A DNA stretch of 64,000 nucleotides, taken from assembly GCF_025273675.1 (NCBI RefSeq), contig NZ_CP045809.1, positions 2,976,001-3,040,000 of the forward strand, given 5' to 3'. The notes under the pieces were generated by a model. That model had not been told where the DNA came from and ran no database searches. It saw only the letters and a program-made list of their open reading frames with translations. Source of the stretch: Gordonia pseudamarae (GTDB taxonomy: Bacteria; Actinomycetota; Actinomycetes; Mycobacteriales; Mycobacteriaceae). Of the stretch, positions 26,183-36,457 are shown one piece after another (positions within the stretch are counted from its first letter, which is position 1; the number at the start of each line of letters is the position of its first letter). Made by a program: the position numbers and the translations under genes.

Positions 26183-27388
26183 TCAGCTCAGGCGACGAGC
26201 GGCGCGGTCCGCGAAAGCGTCGAGTGCGTCGGTGACTTCCTTGACGTGCCACATCCGGTTGCGGTTGAAACCGGTGAACTCGCGCAAGATTCCGGCCTCG
26301 ACGAGCGGTTGTACGGTGCGGCCGACATTGCCGATGTTGATTCCCAATTCGGCTGCGACGGTGTCCGAATCGATGACCGGCCGGCGTAGCAGCACGTCAA
26401 GCAGTCGCCGCGATGCCGAGCCCTGCCGCGATGGCAACCGCGCCGCCCACGAGTCCGCCACGCCACGGAGATCGGCAACCAGGAGGCGACCGTTGCCGAC
26501 AGCCACCTGCGCAGCCCCGGCGACGGCGCTGACGATGGGCGTGACGTCGCCGTGCCGGTACGCATCCAAGGCATCGAAGTAGCGTTGCGTGTTCTGCAGT
26601 AGCCCGGCAGAGACTGGAACGGTCACGTTCGTGGTGAGGCCGTAGTGGCGCATCATCGACTGGATCAGCGCGCGCCCGGTGCGTCCGTTGCCATCGGGAA
26701 ACGGGTGGATGGCTTCGAACTGCGCGTGGGCGACGGCGATGAGGATCAGCGGGGCCACATCGGTCCGCCGGGCGAAGGCCACGAGGTCACCGACGAGTCC
26801 GGGGACCGATTCTGCCTGCGGCGCCACGAAATCGGCATCGTGCGGTCCGATGCTTGTGCCGCCGATCCACACCGCATCCGATCGCCACCGCCCCGCGATG
26901 TCAGGGTCCTGATCTTCCATGAGCGCATGGTGCATGGCCAGGATCGCGTCACCGTCAAGCCTGTCGGCCAGGCCGATCGCGGCGCGCATCGCCGCCACAG
27001 TGCCGACGACGGCGGTGGCGTTGCGCTTGTCCCGGCTTCCCAGTTCGGCCAGCGCGATCTGCTTGGCACCCGACGACAGATTCTCGATCTGCGAGGACGA
27101 TGCCGACTCCGACCGCAGCAGGATCGAGGAGAACGGTGCGACCTCGTCGCCCAGATCGGCGTCGAACCGGGACACCATTGCCGACGCTTCGAGGGCCGCC
27201 GCGACGATGTCCGGAGCAACGACGGGCACCTTGTCGGCAATCGGCGGTACGACCGCCGCCCGATACGGTCCGCGGTAGCGCTCGCGCTGCGCACGGGTCA
27301 GGAGATCGCGCGGGATTGTCGGCCGCCACTCGACCTCGGCCCAGGTCACCGTCGGCCAGGGTGAAAGATCACCGGTAAGTGAGGACAT
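26183..27388 (-). CDS. Fic-family protein (AMPylase type) with N-terminal inhibitory helix
   Basis: 401-residue Fic protein that probably transfers AMP to protein hydroxyls. The Fic core motif is HPFPDGNGRTGR, with His at about 208. An inhibitory helix motif of the form S-xxx-E-N (S98, E102, N103 in SSSQIENL) lies N-terminal to the core, making it a self-inhibited class II Fic. The last about 90 residues look like a winged helix (SDTVAAELGINIGNVGRTVQPLVEAGIL), suggesting DNA binding and autoregulation. Start ATG at 27388; an in-frame TTG lies one codon upstream. Repeats at 27397-27451 lie directly upstream. Confidence 0.88.
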   Translation of the reverse strand: MSSLTGDLSPWPTVTWAEVEWRPTIPRDLLTRAQRERYRGPYRAAVVPPIADKVPVVAPDIVAAALEASAMVSRFDADLGDEVAPFSSILLRSESASSSQIENLSSGAKQIALAELGSRDKRNATAVVGTVAAMRAAIGLADRLDGDAILAMHHALMEDQDPDIAGRWRSDAVWIGGTSIGPHDADFVAPQAESVPGLVGDLVAFARRTDVAPLILIAVAHAQFEAIHPFPDGNGRTGRALIQSMMRHYGLTTNVTVPVSAGLLQNTQRYFDALDAYRHGDVTPIVSAVAGAAQVAVGNGRLLVADLRGVADSWAARLPSRQGSASRRLLDVLLRRPVIDSDTVAAELGINIGNVGRTVQPLVEAGILREFTGFNRNRMWHVKEVTDALDAFADRAARRLS

Positions 27389-27396
27389 CAATCCAC

Positions 27397-27451
27397 CATA
27401 TCCTCAGTTATCGGATAAGTGAGGACATGGGATCGCTTATCCTCACTTATC
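27397..27451. repeat. Direct and inverted repeats in the fic promoter
   Basis: On the minus strand two copies of GATAA(G/C)TGAGGATA with 3' AG or TG occur at 27436-27451 and 27397-27412, and TTATC-G-GATAA forms a palindrome at 27408-27418. The 13-base TAAGTGAGGACAT also occurs twice, at 27376-27388 and 27416-27428. These lie just before the fic start and are candidate binding sites for the Fic winged-helix domain. They overlap the ilvA stop. Confidence 0.55.
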
Positions 27452-28823
27452 AGGTGAGGTAGTCGTAGGCGGGGGTGCCGGGTTCGAGGCGTTCGCAGTT
27501 CAGCCGGGAACGCGACATCCGGTCCATCACACCTGCCAGCCCGGCGGGTTCGCCGAGCTGGATACCCACCAGAGCCGCCCCTGTCTCGCGGTTGTTGCGT
27601 TTGACGTACTCAAACAGGGTGACGTCGTCGTCGGGGCCGAGTACCTCGTCGAGGAAACGGCGCAACGCACCCGGTTCCTGCGGGAAATGCACCAGGAAAT
27701 AGTGTTTCAGCCCCTGATGGACCAGGGAACGTTCGATGATCTCGCCGTAGCGGGAGATGTCGTTGTTGCCGCCGGACACCAGGCACACGACGGTGGCGCC
27801 CGCCGGGATGTTGATCTCACTCAGTCCTGTCACCGCCAGGGCACCCGCGGGTTCGGCGATGATGCCCTCGTGCTGGTACAGGTCGAGCATCGCCGAACAG
27901 ATCGCACCCTCATCGACGTGGGTGACATACGCCGCACCGGCCGCCAGTGTCACCGGACCGGCCGGCTTCACCTCGACTCCGGAGGTGATGCCGATCGCGT
28001 CGAGGACCGGATGCTCGCTGACCGCGGCCCCCATCCCCGACATCACCCGGTAGCCCAGACTGCCGATGCGTTTGACCGCGGCGCCGTCGACGAACGAGTC
28101 GATCGTCTCGAGCGTGTACGGGCCGCCGGTGGCCAGCGCCGCCGCCAGCGACACCGCGCCGGTCGGCTCGACGCCGACGATCGTCACCTCGTCGCTGATC
28201 GTGCGCAGGTACGAGGCGATACCGGCCAGGCACCCGCCGCCACCGACCGGGGTGATCACGTAGTCGGGAACCCTGCCGAGCTGTTTGACGATCTCAAGGG
28301 CAATCGTGCCCTGCCCCGCCGCGGTGCGGACATCGTCGAATGCATGAATCCAGGTGGTGCCCGAGCTCATCACATCGGCCTGCGCCGCCGCGGCGGCGGC
28401 ATCGTAGGTGTCGCCGACCGCCAGTAATTCGACGAATTCACCGCCGTGCCAGCGGATTCTGTCGCGCTTCTGTTTAGGGGTGGTGGTAGGGACGTAGATC
28501 CGGCCACGCACCTTCATCGACCGACAGGCGTACGCGACGCCCTGGGCATGGTTGCCGGCACTCGCAGCGACGACGCCTTTGGCCAGTTCCTCCTCGGACA
28601 GCTGGGCCATCACGTTGTACGCGCCGCGGATCTTGTAGGACCGCACCGTCTGCAGATCCTCGCGTTTGAGATAGACCTGCGCACCGGTGTCGGCGCTCAG
28701 GCGTGGGCAGGCCTCCAGCGGTGTGCGGGCCACCGCGCCGGCGATTCGCATCGCGGCCGCTTCCACGTTCGCCACACCCAATGCCGACGAAAGGTCGACG
28801 TCTGCCGATCGCTGCACACTCAC
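27450..28823 (-). CDS. ilvA: Threonine ammonia-lyase, biosynthetic
   Basis: PLP enzyme deaminating threonine to 2-oxobutanoate, first step of isoleucine synthesis. 457 residues. PLP lysine in VRSYKIRGAYN, the SAGNHAQGVAYAC loop, the PVGGGGCLAG phosphate-binding loop and VCLVSGGNND. The C-terminal about 110 residues (LKHYFLVHFPQEPGALRRFLDEV onward) form an ACT-like regulatory domain where isoleucine inhibits. The start is taken as GTG at 28823; a second GTG lies two codons later. Confidence 0.93.
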   Translation of the reverse strand: MSVQRSADVDLSSALGVANVEAAAMRIAGAVARTPLEACPRLSADTGAQVYLKREDLQTVRSYKIRGAYNVMAQLSEEELAKGVVAASAGNHAQGVAYACRSMKVRGRIYVPTTTPKQKRDRIRWHGGEFVELLAVGDTYDAAAAAAQADVMSSGTTWIHAFDDVRTAAGQGTIALEIVKQLGRVPDYVITPVGGGGCLAGIASYLRTISDEVTIVGVEPTGAVSLAAALATGGPYTLETIDSFVDGAAVKRIGSLGYRVMSGMGAAVSEHPVLDAIGITSGVEVKPAGPVTLAAGAAYVTHVDEGAICSAMLDLYQHEGIIAEPAGALAVTGLSEINIPAGATVVCLVSGGNNDISRYGEIIERSLVHQGLKHYFLVHFPQEPGALRRFLDEVLGPDDDVTLFEYVKRNNRETGAALVGIQLGEPAGLAGVMDRMSRSRLNCERLEPGTPAYDYLT

Positions 28824-28873
28824 GGGTTACATGGTCTCACCGTCGGTGTGCGGGTGGGCGGCAGGGGGCGGGA

Positions 28874-29095
28874 TCAGGTGCGGCGGCCGACCCACCAGAG
28901 GGTGGTGAGGGACAGGGCCGAGGCCCACATGGTGACCTCGCCCGATCCGGTGAGCACGAACGCGATCAGCGCGGCGATCACGGCCACGACCAGCGCACGC
29001 ACCTTATACACCGGCCACGCCACGCCCGCGATGTCGACGGTCTCGTACACGCGAGGACTCCGGGCGGTATCGATCACCTCGATGATCGTGGTCAT
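28874..29095 (-). CDS. Small two-span membrane protein
   Basis: 73-residue protein with two hydrophobic stretches (about residues 32-48 and 51-67, ALVVAVIAALIAFVL and TMWASALSLTTLWWV). A good GGAGG lies 6 bases before the ATG. No family recognised. It lies between ilvA and dnaE1 on the same strand. Confidence 0.65.
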   Translation of the reverse strand: MTTIIEVIDTARSPRVYETVDIAGVAWPVYKVRALVVAVIAALIAFVLTGSGEVTMWASALSLTTLWWVGRRT

Positions 29096-29191
29096 GGCGG
29101 GCCTCCAGAATCGGGTCCCATCATTCTAGGACACAAATCTTCGGTTAGCCGAACTTTCTGGACAGGTGTGACTGAAACCGCAGGCACCTCG

Positions 29192-32100
29192 CTAGGAAGT
29201 GAGGCAGCTCGGTCCCAACAGCGCCTTCAAATCGCCCATCAGTGCCGAACTGGGCGTGACCCGCAGGCTCTCGGTCAATCGCAGCAGGGTCTGCCGCTGA
29301 TCGCTGACGAGGGTGACATGCACATCGGCCATACCGGGATGCCTGGTGAGGACCTGTTTGAGCTGTTGCACCCGGTCGGGGGTACATATGCGGGCAGGCA
29401 GGGTGAGACTGACCGGTTTGGTGGCTCCGGCAGTGGCCAGGTCGGGTACGACCAGGTCGTTGGCGCTGATCATCATGGAGTCGTCACGCATGTTGACGCG
29501 CGCCTTGATGAGCACGATGTTGTCGGCGACGATGTCGAGCCCGTACGTCTGGAAGGCACGCGGGAAGAAGTACACCTCCACACCGCCGACCATGTCCTCA
29601 AGGGTGACAGCCGCCCACGGCTCGCCCTTCTTGTTCACGCGGCGGGTGACCGACGAGATGATGCCACCGATGGTGATCTGCGCGCCGTCGGAAATGTTGC
29701 CTTCCAGCAGCGAGGTGATCGAGGTGTCGGTGTGCTGGGCGATGGCGTGCTCGACACCCGCGAGCGGATGGCCGGACACGTACAGCCCGAGCATCTCCCG
29801 CTCGAGGGCCAGCTTGTGTTTGGTGTCCCATTCCTCATCGGGCACCTTGACCGCGAACACATCGGCCATCGAATCATCGGCGCCGCCGCCGGCGTCGCCG
29901 AACAGATCGAACTGCCCGACGGCCTCGGCCTTCTTGGTGCCGAGAACCGATTCGATGGCGTCACTGTGAACCAGGAACAGACCCTTGCGCGGATGACCCA
30001 GCGAGTCGAAGGCACCCGCCTTCACCAGTGATTCGGTGACCTTCTTGTTGCAGGCCACCACGTCGATCTTGTTGAGGTAGTCGGAGAAACTCGTGTATTT
30101 CCCCTTCTCCTCGCGGGCGGACAGGATTGACGACACCACACCGGTGCCGACGTTGCGGATCGCGGCGAGACCGAACCGGATGTCGGCGCCGACGGCGGCG
30201 AAGTTGCGCTGGGATTCGTTGACATCCGGTGGCAGCACGGTGATTCCGAGCTTGCGGCAGTCGGCGAGATAGATCGCGGCCTTGTCCTTGTCGTCGCCGA
30301 CCGAGGTCAGCAGACCCGCCATGTACTCGGCCGGATAGTTGGCCTTGAGGTAGGCGGTCCAGAACGAAACCAGGCCGTATCCGGCGGCGTGCGACTTGTT
30401 GAACGCGTAGCCGGCGAAGGGCAGCACCGTATCCCACAGCGCGGTGATCGCAGCCTGGGAGAATCCGTTGCCGCGCATGCCGTCGGCGAATCCGCCGTAC
30501 GCCTCGTCGAGAATCTCCTTCTTCTTCTTGCCCATCGCGCGACGAAGCAGGTCAGCCTGGCCGAGCGAATACCCGGCGACCTTCTGCGCGATCTGCATGA
30601 TCTGCTCCTGGTAGACGATCAGGCCGAACGTCTCGGAGAGGATCTCCCGGAGCGGTTCTTCGAGTTCGGGGTGGATCGGCTTGATGTCCTGCAGGCCGTT
30701 CTTGCGTTTGGCGTAGTCGGTGTGGGCGTTCACACCCATCGGCCCGGGCCGGTACAGCGCGAGGACGGCGACGATATCCTCGAAACCGGTGGGTTGCATC
30801 AGTTTCAGAAGATCACGCATAGCCGCACCGTCGAGCTGGAAGACGCCGAGGGTATCGCCGCGGGCGAGGAGTTCGTAGGTTTTGTCGTCCTCAAGGGGCA
30901 GCTTGTCGAGGTCCAGGTCGATTCCGCGGTTGAGTTTGATGTTCTCCAGCGCGTCACCGATCACCGTCAGGTTCCGCAGACCCAAGAAGTCCATCTTCAA
31001 CAGACCGATGGCCTCACACGAGGGGTAGTCCCAGCCGGTGATGATCGCACCGTCCTGGGCCCGCTTCCACACCGGAATCGCATCGGTGAGCGGCTCGGAC
31101 GACATGATCACCGCACACGCGTGCACACCCGCGTTACGGATCAGACCTTCCAGCCCGAGCGCGGTGTCGTAGATCTTCTTCACATCCGGGTCGGTCTCGA
31201 TCAGCGTCCGCACCTCGGCTGCCTCGGAGAACCGCTCATGATCGGGGTCGGTGATACCCCACACCGGAATGTCCTTGGCCATGATCGGCGGCGGCAACGC
31301 CTTGGTGATCTTGTCCGCGATAGCAAAACCCGGCTGCCCGAACTGAACCCGCGCCGAATCCTTGATCGCCGCCTTCGTTTTGATCGTGCCGAACGTGATC
31401 ACCTGGGCGACCTTGTCAGAACCCCACCGATCGGTGGCATAACGCACCATCTCACCGCGGCGACGATCGTCGAAGTCGATATCGATATCGGGCATCGACA
31501 CCCGCTCGGGGTTGAGGAACCGCTCGAACAGCAGACCATGCGGAATCGGATCGATATTGGTGATACCCAACGCCCACGCCACCAACGACCCAGCAGCCGA
31601 ACCACGACCCGGACCCACCCGGATCCCCACCTCCAGGGCATGCCGGATCAGGTCACCGACCACCAGGAAGTAGGCGGGGAACCCCATCTGGTTGATCACC
31701 CGCAACTCGTACTCGGCACGATCCAAGTACTCTTGCGGCACACTGCGCCCGGCGAACCGGCGCTGCTCCAGCCCCGCGAACACCTCCCGGCTCAGCCACG
31801 ATTCCTGCGTATAGCCGTCCGGAACCGGGAAGATCGGCATCCGATCCCGATGAGTGAACACATCCTTATAGGATTCGACACGCTCACCGATCTCCAACGT
31901 CGAATCACACGCCCCCGGCACCTGGGAGTCCCACAACTCCCGCATCTCCTGCGCCGACTTGAGGTAGTAACCGTCACCGTCGAACTTGAACCGGGTGGGA
32001 TCCGACAGCGTCTTACCGGTCTGCACACACAGCAACGCCTCGTGCGAGGAGGCGTGCTCCCGGGTCACGTAGTGGCAGTCATTGGTCGCAAGGGGTTTGA

Positions 32101-32740
32101 TGCCGAGTTTGCGGCCGACATCGAGCAGACCCTCACGCACCCGCGATTCGATCTCGATACCGTGTTCCATCAACTCCAGATAGAAGTTCTCGGGCCCGAA
32201 GATCTCCTGCCACTTCGCGGCGGCTTCGAGAGCTTCGCGGTCATGGCCCAGGCGCAGCCGGGTCTGCACCTCACCCGACGGACACCCCGTCGTGGCGATG
32301 ATCCCCTCGGCGTGGGCGGCGATCAGATCCTCATCCATCCGCGCCCACTTGCCGAGTTGGCCCTCGATCGAGGCCAACGAGGAGAGCTGAAACAGATTCC
32401 GCAGACCCGTCGCATTGGCCGCGACCATCGTCATATGGGTGTAGGCACCCGAACCCGACACGTCATCGGACTTCTGATCGCGGGTACCCCACAACACCCG
32501 TTTGGTGTCGAACCGCGAACCCGGCGCGATGTACGCCTCGATCCCGATGATCGGCTTCACATCATGTTTGACCGCCGAATTGTAGAACTCCGACGCCCCG
32601 AACATATTGCCGTGATCGGTCATCCCGATCGCCGACATCCCCAACCGCGTGGCCTCGGCGAACAACGGCGACACCTTGGCCGCCCCGTCGAGCATCGAAT
32701 ACTCGGTGTGATTATGCAGGTGAACGAAGGAATCGGTCAC
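29192..32740 (-). CDS. dnaE1: DNA polymerase III alpha subunit
   Basis: Replicative polymerase of 1182 residues. N-terminal PHP domain ([14 protein letters not shown] and [10 protein letters not shown]), palm with catalytic Asp residues in PDIDIDFDD at about residue 418, fingers, the beta-clamp and tandem HhH region, then an OB fold ([23 protein letters not shown]) near residues 985-1080. Size and PHP motifs fit DnaE1 rather than the mutagenic DnaE2. The start is GTG at 32740 with GAGGTGA 11 bases upstream. The 153 bases to the next gene hold nothing I recognise. Confidence 0.96.
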   Translation of the reverse strand: MTDSFVHLHNHTEYSMLDGAAKVSPLFAEATRLGMSAIGMTDHGNMFGASEFYNSAVKHDVKPIIGIEAYIAPGSRFDTKRVLWGTRDQKSDDVSGSGAYTHMTMVAANATGLRNLFQLSSLASIEGQLGKWARMDEDLIAAHAEGIIATTGCPSGEVQTRLRLGHDREALEAAAKWQEIFGPENFYLELMEHGIEIESRVREGLLDVGRKLGIKPLATNDCHYVTREHASSHEALLCVQTGKTLSDPTRFKFDGDGYYLKSAQEMRELWDSQVPGACDSTLEIGERVESYKDVFTHRDRMPIFPVPDGYTQESWLSREVFAGLEQRRFAGRSVPQEYLDRAEYELRVINQMGFPAYFLVVGDLIRHALEVGIRVGPGRGSAAGSLVAWALGITNIDPIPHGLLFERFLNPERVSMPDIDIDFDDRRRGEMVRYATDRWGSDKVAQVITFGTIKTKAAIKDSARVQFGQPGFAIADKITKALPPPIMAKDIPVWGITDPDHERFSEAAEVRTLIETDPDVKKIYDTALGLEGLIRNAGVHACAVIMSSEPLTDAIPVWKRAQDGAIITGWDYPSCEAIGLLKMDFLGLRNLTVIGDALENIKLNRGIDLDLDKLPLEDDKTYELLARGDTLGVFQLDGAAMRDLLKLMQPTGFEDIVAVLALYRPGPMGVNAHTDYAKRKNGLQDIKPIHPELEEPLREILSETFGLIVYQEQIMQIAQKVAGYSLGQADLLRRAMGKKKKEILDEAYGGFADGMRGNGFSQAAITALWDTVLPFAGYAFNKSHAAGYGLVSFWTAYLKANYPAEYMAGLLTSVGDDKDKAAIYLADCRKLGITVLPPDVNESQRNFAAVGADIRFGLAAIRNVGTGVVSSILSAREEKGKYTSFSDYLNKIDVVACNKKVTESLVKAGAFDSLGHPRKGLFLVHSDAIESVLGTKKAEAVGQFDLFGDAGGGADDSMADVFAVKVPDEEWDTKHKLALEREMLGLYVSGHPLAGVEHAIAQHTDTSITSLLEGNISDGAQITIGGIISSVTRRVNKKGEPWAAVTLEDMVGGVEVYFFPRAFQTYGLDIVADNIVLIKARVNMRDDSMMISANDLVVPDLATAGATKPVSLTLPARICTPDRVQQLKQVLTRHPGMADVHVTLVSDQRQTLLRLTESLRVTPSSALMGDLKALLGPSCLTS

Positions 32741-32893
32741 GGAGTCAGGTCACCTCACCAGTCGGGTACCGCACGCGGTCGTGCGTCGGGGCTTCACCCA
32801 CTCTAGGCGCCTGCTGCGACATCGCACGACGGGCACGCCAGGGTGATGGTTGGGGCTGGGTGGACATGCGATCGCCCACGGCCGGGACGCGAT

Positions 32894-33820
32894 TCAACTG
32901 CCGCGCAGAACGTCGAGGGCGTGCTGCAGGTCGTCGGGATAGTCGCTGCTGAACTCGACGCGGCGGCCGTCGGCGGGATGGGCGAAGCCGAGGGTCTTGG
33001 CGTGCAGCCACTGCCGTTCGAGGCCGAGTCTGGCGGCCAGCGTCGGGTCGGCACCGTAGGTGGGATCGCCGCAGCACGGGTGGTGCAGGGCCGAGAAGTG
33101 CACCCGGATCTGATGGGTGCGCCCGGTCTCCAGATGCACGTCGAGCAGCGACGCTGAGGCGAACATCTCCAGCGTCTCGTAGTGGGTGATGCTGGGCTTG
33201 CCGCTCGCGGTGACCGCGAACTTCCAGTCGTTGCCGCGGTGACGGCCGATCGGGGCGTCGATGGTGCCGATCGGCGGATCGAGGTGCCCCTGCACCACGG
33301 CGTGATAGCCCTTGTCGACGGTGCGCTGTTTGAACGCCCGTTTGAGCAGTGTGTACGCGCGTTCGGAGACGGCGACCACCATCACACCGGAGGTGCCGAC
33401 GTCGAGGCGGTGCACGATCCCCTGCCGTTCGTGGGCGCCGGAGGTGGAGATGCGGAAGCCCGCGGCCTCCAGCGCACCGATAACCGTCGGCCCGCTCCAG
33501 CCCAGAGACGGATGCGCGGCGACGCCGACCGGTTTGTCGACGACCACGATGTCCGAGTCGTGGTAGATGACATCGAGATCCTCGACCGGGGTCGGCTCGA
33601 CGCGCAGCGGTTCGGCGGGCGCCGGCAACACCACATGCAACAGCGACCCCGCGGCCAGCTTGTGCGATTTGCCCACCTCCACGCCGTCGACGGTCACATC
33701 ACCGGCGTCGGCCAGACCTGCGGTGACGGTACGCGACAGACCCAGGATGCGGGCCAGACCGGCGTCCACCCGCATCCCGTCGACCCCGTCGGGGACGGGC
33801 AACATCCGGGACTCACGCAT
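32894..33820 (-). CDS. RluD-type ribosomal RNA pseudouridine synthase
   Basis: 308-residue RluA/RluD-family enzyme that isomerises uridines in 23S rRNA. An N-terminal S4-like domain ([16 protein letters not shown] to [13 protein letters not shown]) is followed by the catalytic domain with the Asp in [16 protein letters not shown], and [24 protein letters not shown]. The ATG at 33820 overlaps the last 8 bases of lspA; the longer frame upstream lies in lspA. The lspA-rlu pair is conserved (Rv1539-Rv1540). Which uridines are modified is not predicted. Confidence 0.92.
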   Translation of the reverse strand: MRESRMLPVPDGVDGMRVDAGLARILGLSRTVTAGLADAGDVTVDGVEVGKSHKLAAGSLLHVVLPAPAEPLRVEPTPVEDLDVIYHDSDIVVVDKPVGVAAHPSLGWSGPTVIGALEAAGFRISTSGAHERQGIVHRLDVGTSGVMVVAVSERAYTLLKRAFKQRTVDKGYHAVVQGHLDPPIGTIDAPIGRHRGNDWKFAVTASGKPSITHYETLEMFASASLLDVHLETGRTHQIRVHFSALHHPCCGDPTYGADPTLAARLGLERQWLHAKTLGFAHPADGRRVEFSSDYPDDLQHALDVLRGS

Positions 33821-34592
33821 CGTTCTCACCGTTCTCGGCATGGGTACCGGTTTCCGACAGGCCACGGGCGGCGAATCCGGTGCGCGATCCGTCGTACTCG
33901 TAGCCCAGCAGCGACAGCACCACCAGTAGGATCGCACCGCACACGACGGCCGAGTCCGCAACATTGAACACCGGCCACCAGCCGACCGACACGAAATCGA
34001 CGACGTGACCGCGCAGCGGGCCCGGAGAGCGCAGCATGCGGTCGATGAGGTTGCCGATCGCGCCGCCCAGGACGAGCGCGATGCCGACGATCCACCACGT
34101 CGAGACCAGTCGGGAGGCGTACCGCAGGATGCCGATGACCACCACGAGCGCGACGAGGGTAAGCACCCAGGTGTAGCCGGTGGCCATCGAGAAGGCGGCG
34201 CCGCTATTGCGGACCAGGGTCAGTGTGACGGTGTCGCCGACAACCCTGATCGGATCGCGCGGGTCGATGTTGGCCACCGCCAGCGCCTTGGTCACCTGGT
34301 CGAGACCGATGACGGTCAGCGCGATGGCCGCCAGCATCGCCAGGGTGCGCCGGGCGCGACCGCCGTCGGTGCTCCCGCCGTCGTCGGTGCTGTTGTAGCC
34401 GGTGTCGTTGTCGTCGGTGCTGTTGTAGCCGGTGTTGTTGTCGTCGGTGCTGTTGTCGTCGGTGCTGTTGTCGTCGGTGCTGTTGTCGTCGATGCCGCCG
34501 GTGTCGGTGTCGGTGTCACCGGGTGCGTCTTGTCTGGGCGCTTCGAGCTTGGGCGCCGCTTCTCTGGCCGGGCTACCGGGCGATTCGCTCAT
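33813..34592 (-). CDS. lspA: Lipoprotein signal peptidase with repeat-bearing N-terminal tail
   Basis: Membrane aspartic protease removing signal peptides from prolipoproteins. The core, about residues 80-240, has four membrane segments, VRNSGAAFS, the first catalytic Asp in [11 protein letters not shown] and the second in [12 protein letters not shown]. The first about 78 residues are a cytoplasmic tail of low complexity (DDNST and GYNST units) encoded by 15-base repeats; family members normally begin near the first membrane segment. Start ATG at 34592 with GAGGA upstream. Two lipoproteins needing such processing lie directly beyond. Confidence 0.93.
   Translation of the reverse strand: MSESPGSPAREAAPKLEAPRQDAPGDTDTDTGGIDDNSTDDNSTDDNSTDDNNTGYNSTDDNDTGYNSTDDGGSTDGGRARRTLAMLAAIALTVIGLDQVTKALAVANIDPRDPIRVVGDTVTLTLVRNSGAAFSMATGYTWVLTLVALVVVIGILRYASRLVSTWWIVGIALVLGGAIGNLIDRMLRSPGPLRGHVVDFVSVGWWPVFNVADSAVVCGAILLVVLSLLGYEYDGSRTGFAARGLSETGTHAENGENDA
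34381..34500. repeat. 15-base tandem repeat within lspA
   Basis: Eight units of 15 bases based on TCGTCGGTGCTGTTG, five of them identical, two of the TAGCCGGTG variant and one degenerate end unit. Each unit encodes five residues of the DDNST/GYNST type on the minus strand, so copy changes keep the frame. Confidence 0.85.
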
Positions 34593-34621
34593 CGGGTCCT
34601 CATCCACCTGTCCATCATCCC

Positions 34622-34653
34622 GTAGTCCTGCAATAGTGTAGTCCTGCAATAGT
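34622..34653 (+). repeat. Tandem 16-base repeat overlapping the lipoprotein promoter
   Basis: Two perfect adjacent copies of GTAGTCCTGCAATAGT at 34622-34637 and 34638-34653. The second overlaps the -10 hexamer TAGTCT at 34650-34655, so the first could supply a second, upstream -10 (TAGTGT at 34634-34639). Confidence 0.75.
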
Positions 34654-34655
34654 CT
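34650..34655 (+). promoter_or_regulatory. -10 hexamer TAGTCT, leaderless promoter of the lipoprotein gene
   Basis: TAGTCT ends 6 bases before the GTG at 34662 with no ribosome binding site, so translation probably starts at the transcript's 5' end. Confidence 0.5.
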
Positions 34656-34661
34656 GGCCCC

Positions 34662-35681
34662 GTGCCCCCGATTGCGCGTGTGTCGCTCCGTTCCGTGTCA
34701 GCCACCGACGCGCCCGCCGCACGGACCCGTCGGCGGGCGGCCGTGCCGGCGATCGCGGCCGCCACCGCGTGTGCGCTGACCCTCGCGCTCTCCGCGTGCG
34801 GCTCGGACGAGGACGACGACACCGCCGCGACCGAAACCTCGGCCACCGGCTGCGCCGCCGAATCGACCTCCGGCCGCTCCGACGTCGATCCGATCCCGGT
34901 CGCACCGGCCAAGATCACCGTCACCGACCCCGGAGCACAGCCCCGGAAGATTCCGGCGGCCGCCCCCGAGCGCGCCACCCCACAGACCACCACGGTGTCG
35001 GTCACCTCCACCGCCGTGTCGCGGACCGTCCAGGACGGGATCGACGATCGCCGCCAGACCGTCAACATTCCACTGACCGCCCGATTCGGCTGTCAGGACT
35101 CCACCGACGTCGAGATGACGCTGGCGACACCGACCTCACCCGATCCAACACTCGACGAACAACTCGCCGAAGCCGAAGGCGGCCGGGCCGGGATGGCCGT
35201 CGGCCCGGGCATCATGCCCATCTCGTTGCGTCTGCTGCCCACCGGGTCGTCGGGGCCCGAGGCCCGGCACGCCATCGAGCAGTCACTGGTGCAGGCCTTG
35301 CAGGTGTCGGTCGCACTGCCCACCGTGCCCGTCGGGGTCGGTGCGGTGTGGACCTCACAGCGTTCGATCAGCGGGGCGGTGACCGTCACGCAGGTGATGA
35401 CGATCACGCTGACATCGTGGACGGGAAACCGGGTGGTGCTCGGCGTGACCCTGGAGGAGACGCCGATCAACTCGGTGTTCGCGGTCCCGGGCACCAGCGA
35501 GACCATCACGCTGCGGCGCTACTCCAACGAGGGCACCGGGACGGTCACCGTCGATCTCGGGCGCGCCCTGCCCGACCACGCCGCCCTCACCCTCACCGGG
35601 GCGCGCGAACTGGTCGGCTCAGACGAGTCGGCGCCCATCGTGCAACGCACGGGGGCCACCGTGAACTGGCGGGCACGCTGA
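34662..35681 (+). CDS. Putative lipoprotein, unknown function
   Basis: 339-residue secreted lipoprotein. The signal peptide ends in the lipobox LSAC, with the lipidated Cys at about residue 46, followed by an acidic linker ([14 protein letters not shown]). The mature part is rich in beta-strand-like T/V stretches such as [21 protein letters not shown] and has two further cysteines. I do not recognise the family. It is divergent from lspA; start GTG at 34662. The product is expected to be anchored outside the plasma membrane after LspA processing. Confidence 0.75.
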   Translation: MPPIARVSLRSVSATDAPAARTRRRAAVPAIAAATACALTLALSACGSDEDDDTAATETSATGCAAESTSGRSDVDPIPVAPAKITVTDPGAQPRKIPAAAPERATPQTTTVSVTSTAVSRTVQDGIDDRRQTVNIPLTARFGCQDSTDVEMTLATPTSPDPTLDEQLAEAEGGRAGMAVGPGIMPISLRLLPTGSSGPEARHAIEQSLVQALQVSVALPTVPVGVGAVWTSQRSISGAVTVTQVMTITLTSWTGNRVVLGVTLEETPINSVFAVPGTSETITLRRYSNEGTGTVTVDLGRALPDHAALTLTGARELVGSDESAPIVQRTGATVNWRAR

Positions 35682-35760
35682 TCGCTCGGTGTACCCACCG
35701 GTTCGACGGCGGCCCATGCGACCCACCACTGCCGGGGTCGCGGCTATTCGAAGACCCTGA

Positions 35761-36315
35761 TCAGCTCGCTGCCGGGCAGAGTTTTGTGGTGACGTCCCCG
35801 CTCATGCCGACCAGACCGCACACGGTGGACTGCGCCAGCTTCCAGCGGCCGTCGATATAGGTGATGCCCGCGTCGATCTTGGTGGCCGGGTTGTCGGGCA
35901 GCTTCACCTGCACCTTGACGGTGGCCTTGTTGGGTCCGGCCGAAGTCACCGGCGGCACGATCTTGTAGGTGACGTCGGGGTTCTCCTCGACGAGCTTGAC
36001 CAGCGCGTCGAAGATGGCCGGATCCTTCTCACCGCCCTCGACCAGGTCGACCTTCTCGGAGCTGTCGACGTCGGGGTCCAGCGCCGTCGAGAGCATCGTG
36101 TTCAGAGTCGCGACCGACGGCTTCACGGTGGCATCGGTCACGTCGCCGGCATCGGAACCACCGGCGTCGGTGCCGCTCGTGTCAGTCGACGCCGACGTCT
36201 GGGCCGCGGTCGTGGTGGGCAGTGGCGCGTCATCGTCGTCGGAACCACAACCGGTTGACACCAACGCTATGGATCCCGCAATGACTGCTGCCGTAATCAA
36301 CTTCGGATACTTCAC
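35761..36315 (-). CDS. MTB12-like lipoprotein
   Basis: 184-residue lipoprotein: signal peptide with lipobox VSTGC (Cys at about residue 23), a Ser/Thr/Asp-rich linker to about residue 65, and a C-terminal domain (SVATLNTMLSTALDPDVDSSEKV, ATVKVQVKLPDNPATKIDAGITYIDGRWKLA) resembling the low-molecular-weight antigen MTB12 family, a small cystatin-like fold. Two late cysteines may form a disulfide. The start is GTG at 36315, with GAGGGAGA upstream; the longer frame has no signal sequence at its end. Function unknown. Convergent with the preceding lipoprotein. Confidence 0.75.
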   Translation of the reverse strand: MKYPKLITAAVIAGSIALVSTGCGSDDDDAPLPTTTAAQTSASTDTSGTDAGGSDAGDVTDATVKPSVATLNTMLSTALDPDVDSSEKVDLVEGGEKDPAIFDALVKLVEENPDVTYKIVPPVTSAGPNKATVKVQVKLPDNPATKIDAGITYIDGRWKLAQSTVCGLVGMSGDVTTKLCPAAS

Positions 36316-36457
36316 CGAATCTCCCTCACTGTCCTTCGATCGTTGCGGCACGGGCGGGGCAGCCAGCCGTCAGCGACTGTCCCCCGGCTCCTGAGCTCAC
36401 ACCACTATGCCAAACGATGCTGAGGGTATCTGAAGGAGTGAACGGCACCACCGAAGG

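Noticed and set aside
30389..32806. Long open frame on the plus strand opposite dnaE1
   Set aside because: Composition is His/Arg/Asp-rich antisense of a conserved polymerase frame and shows no domain. High GC creates such frames.
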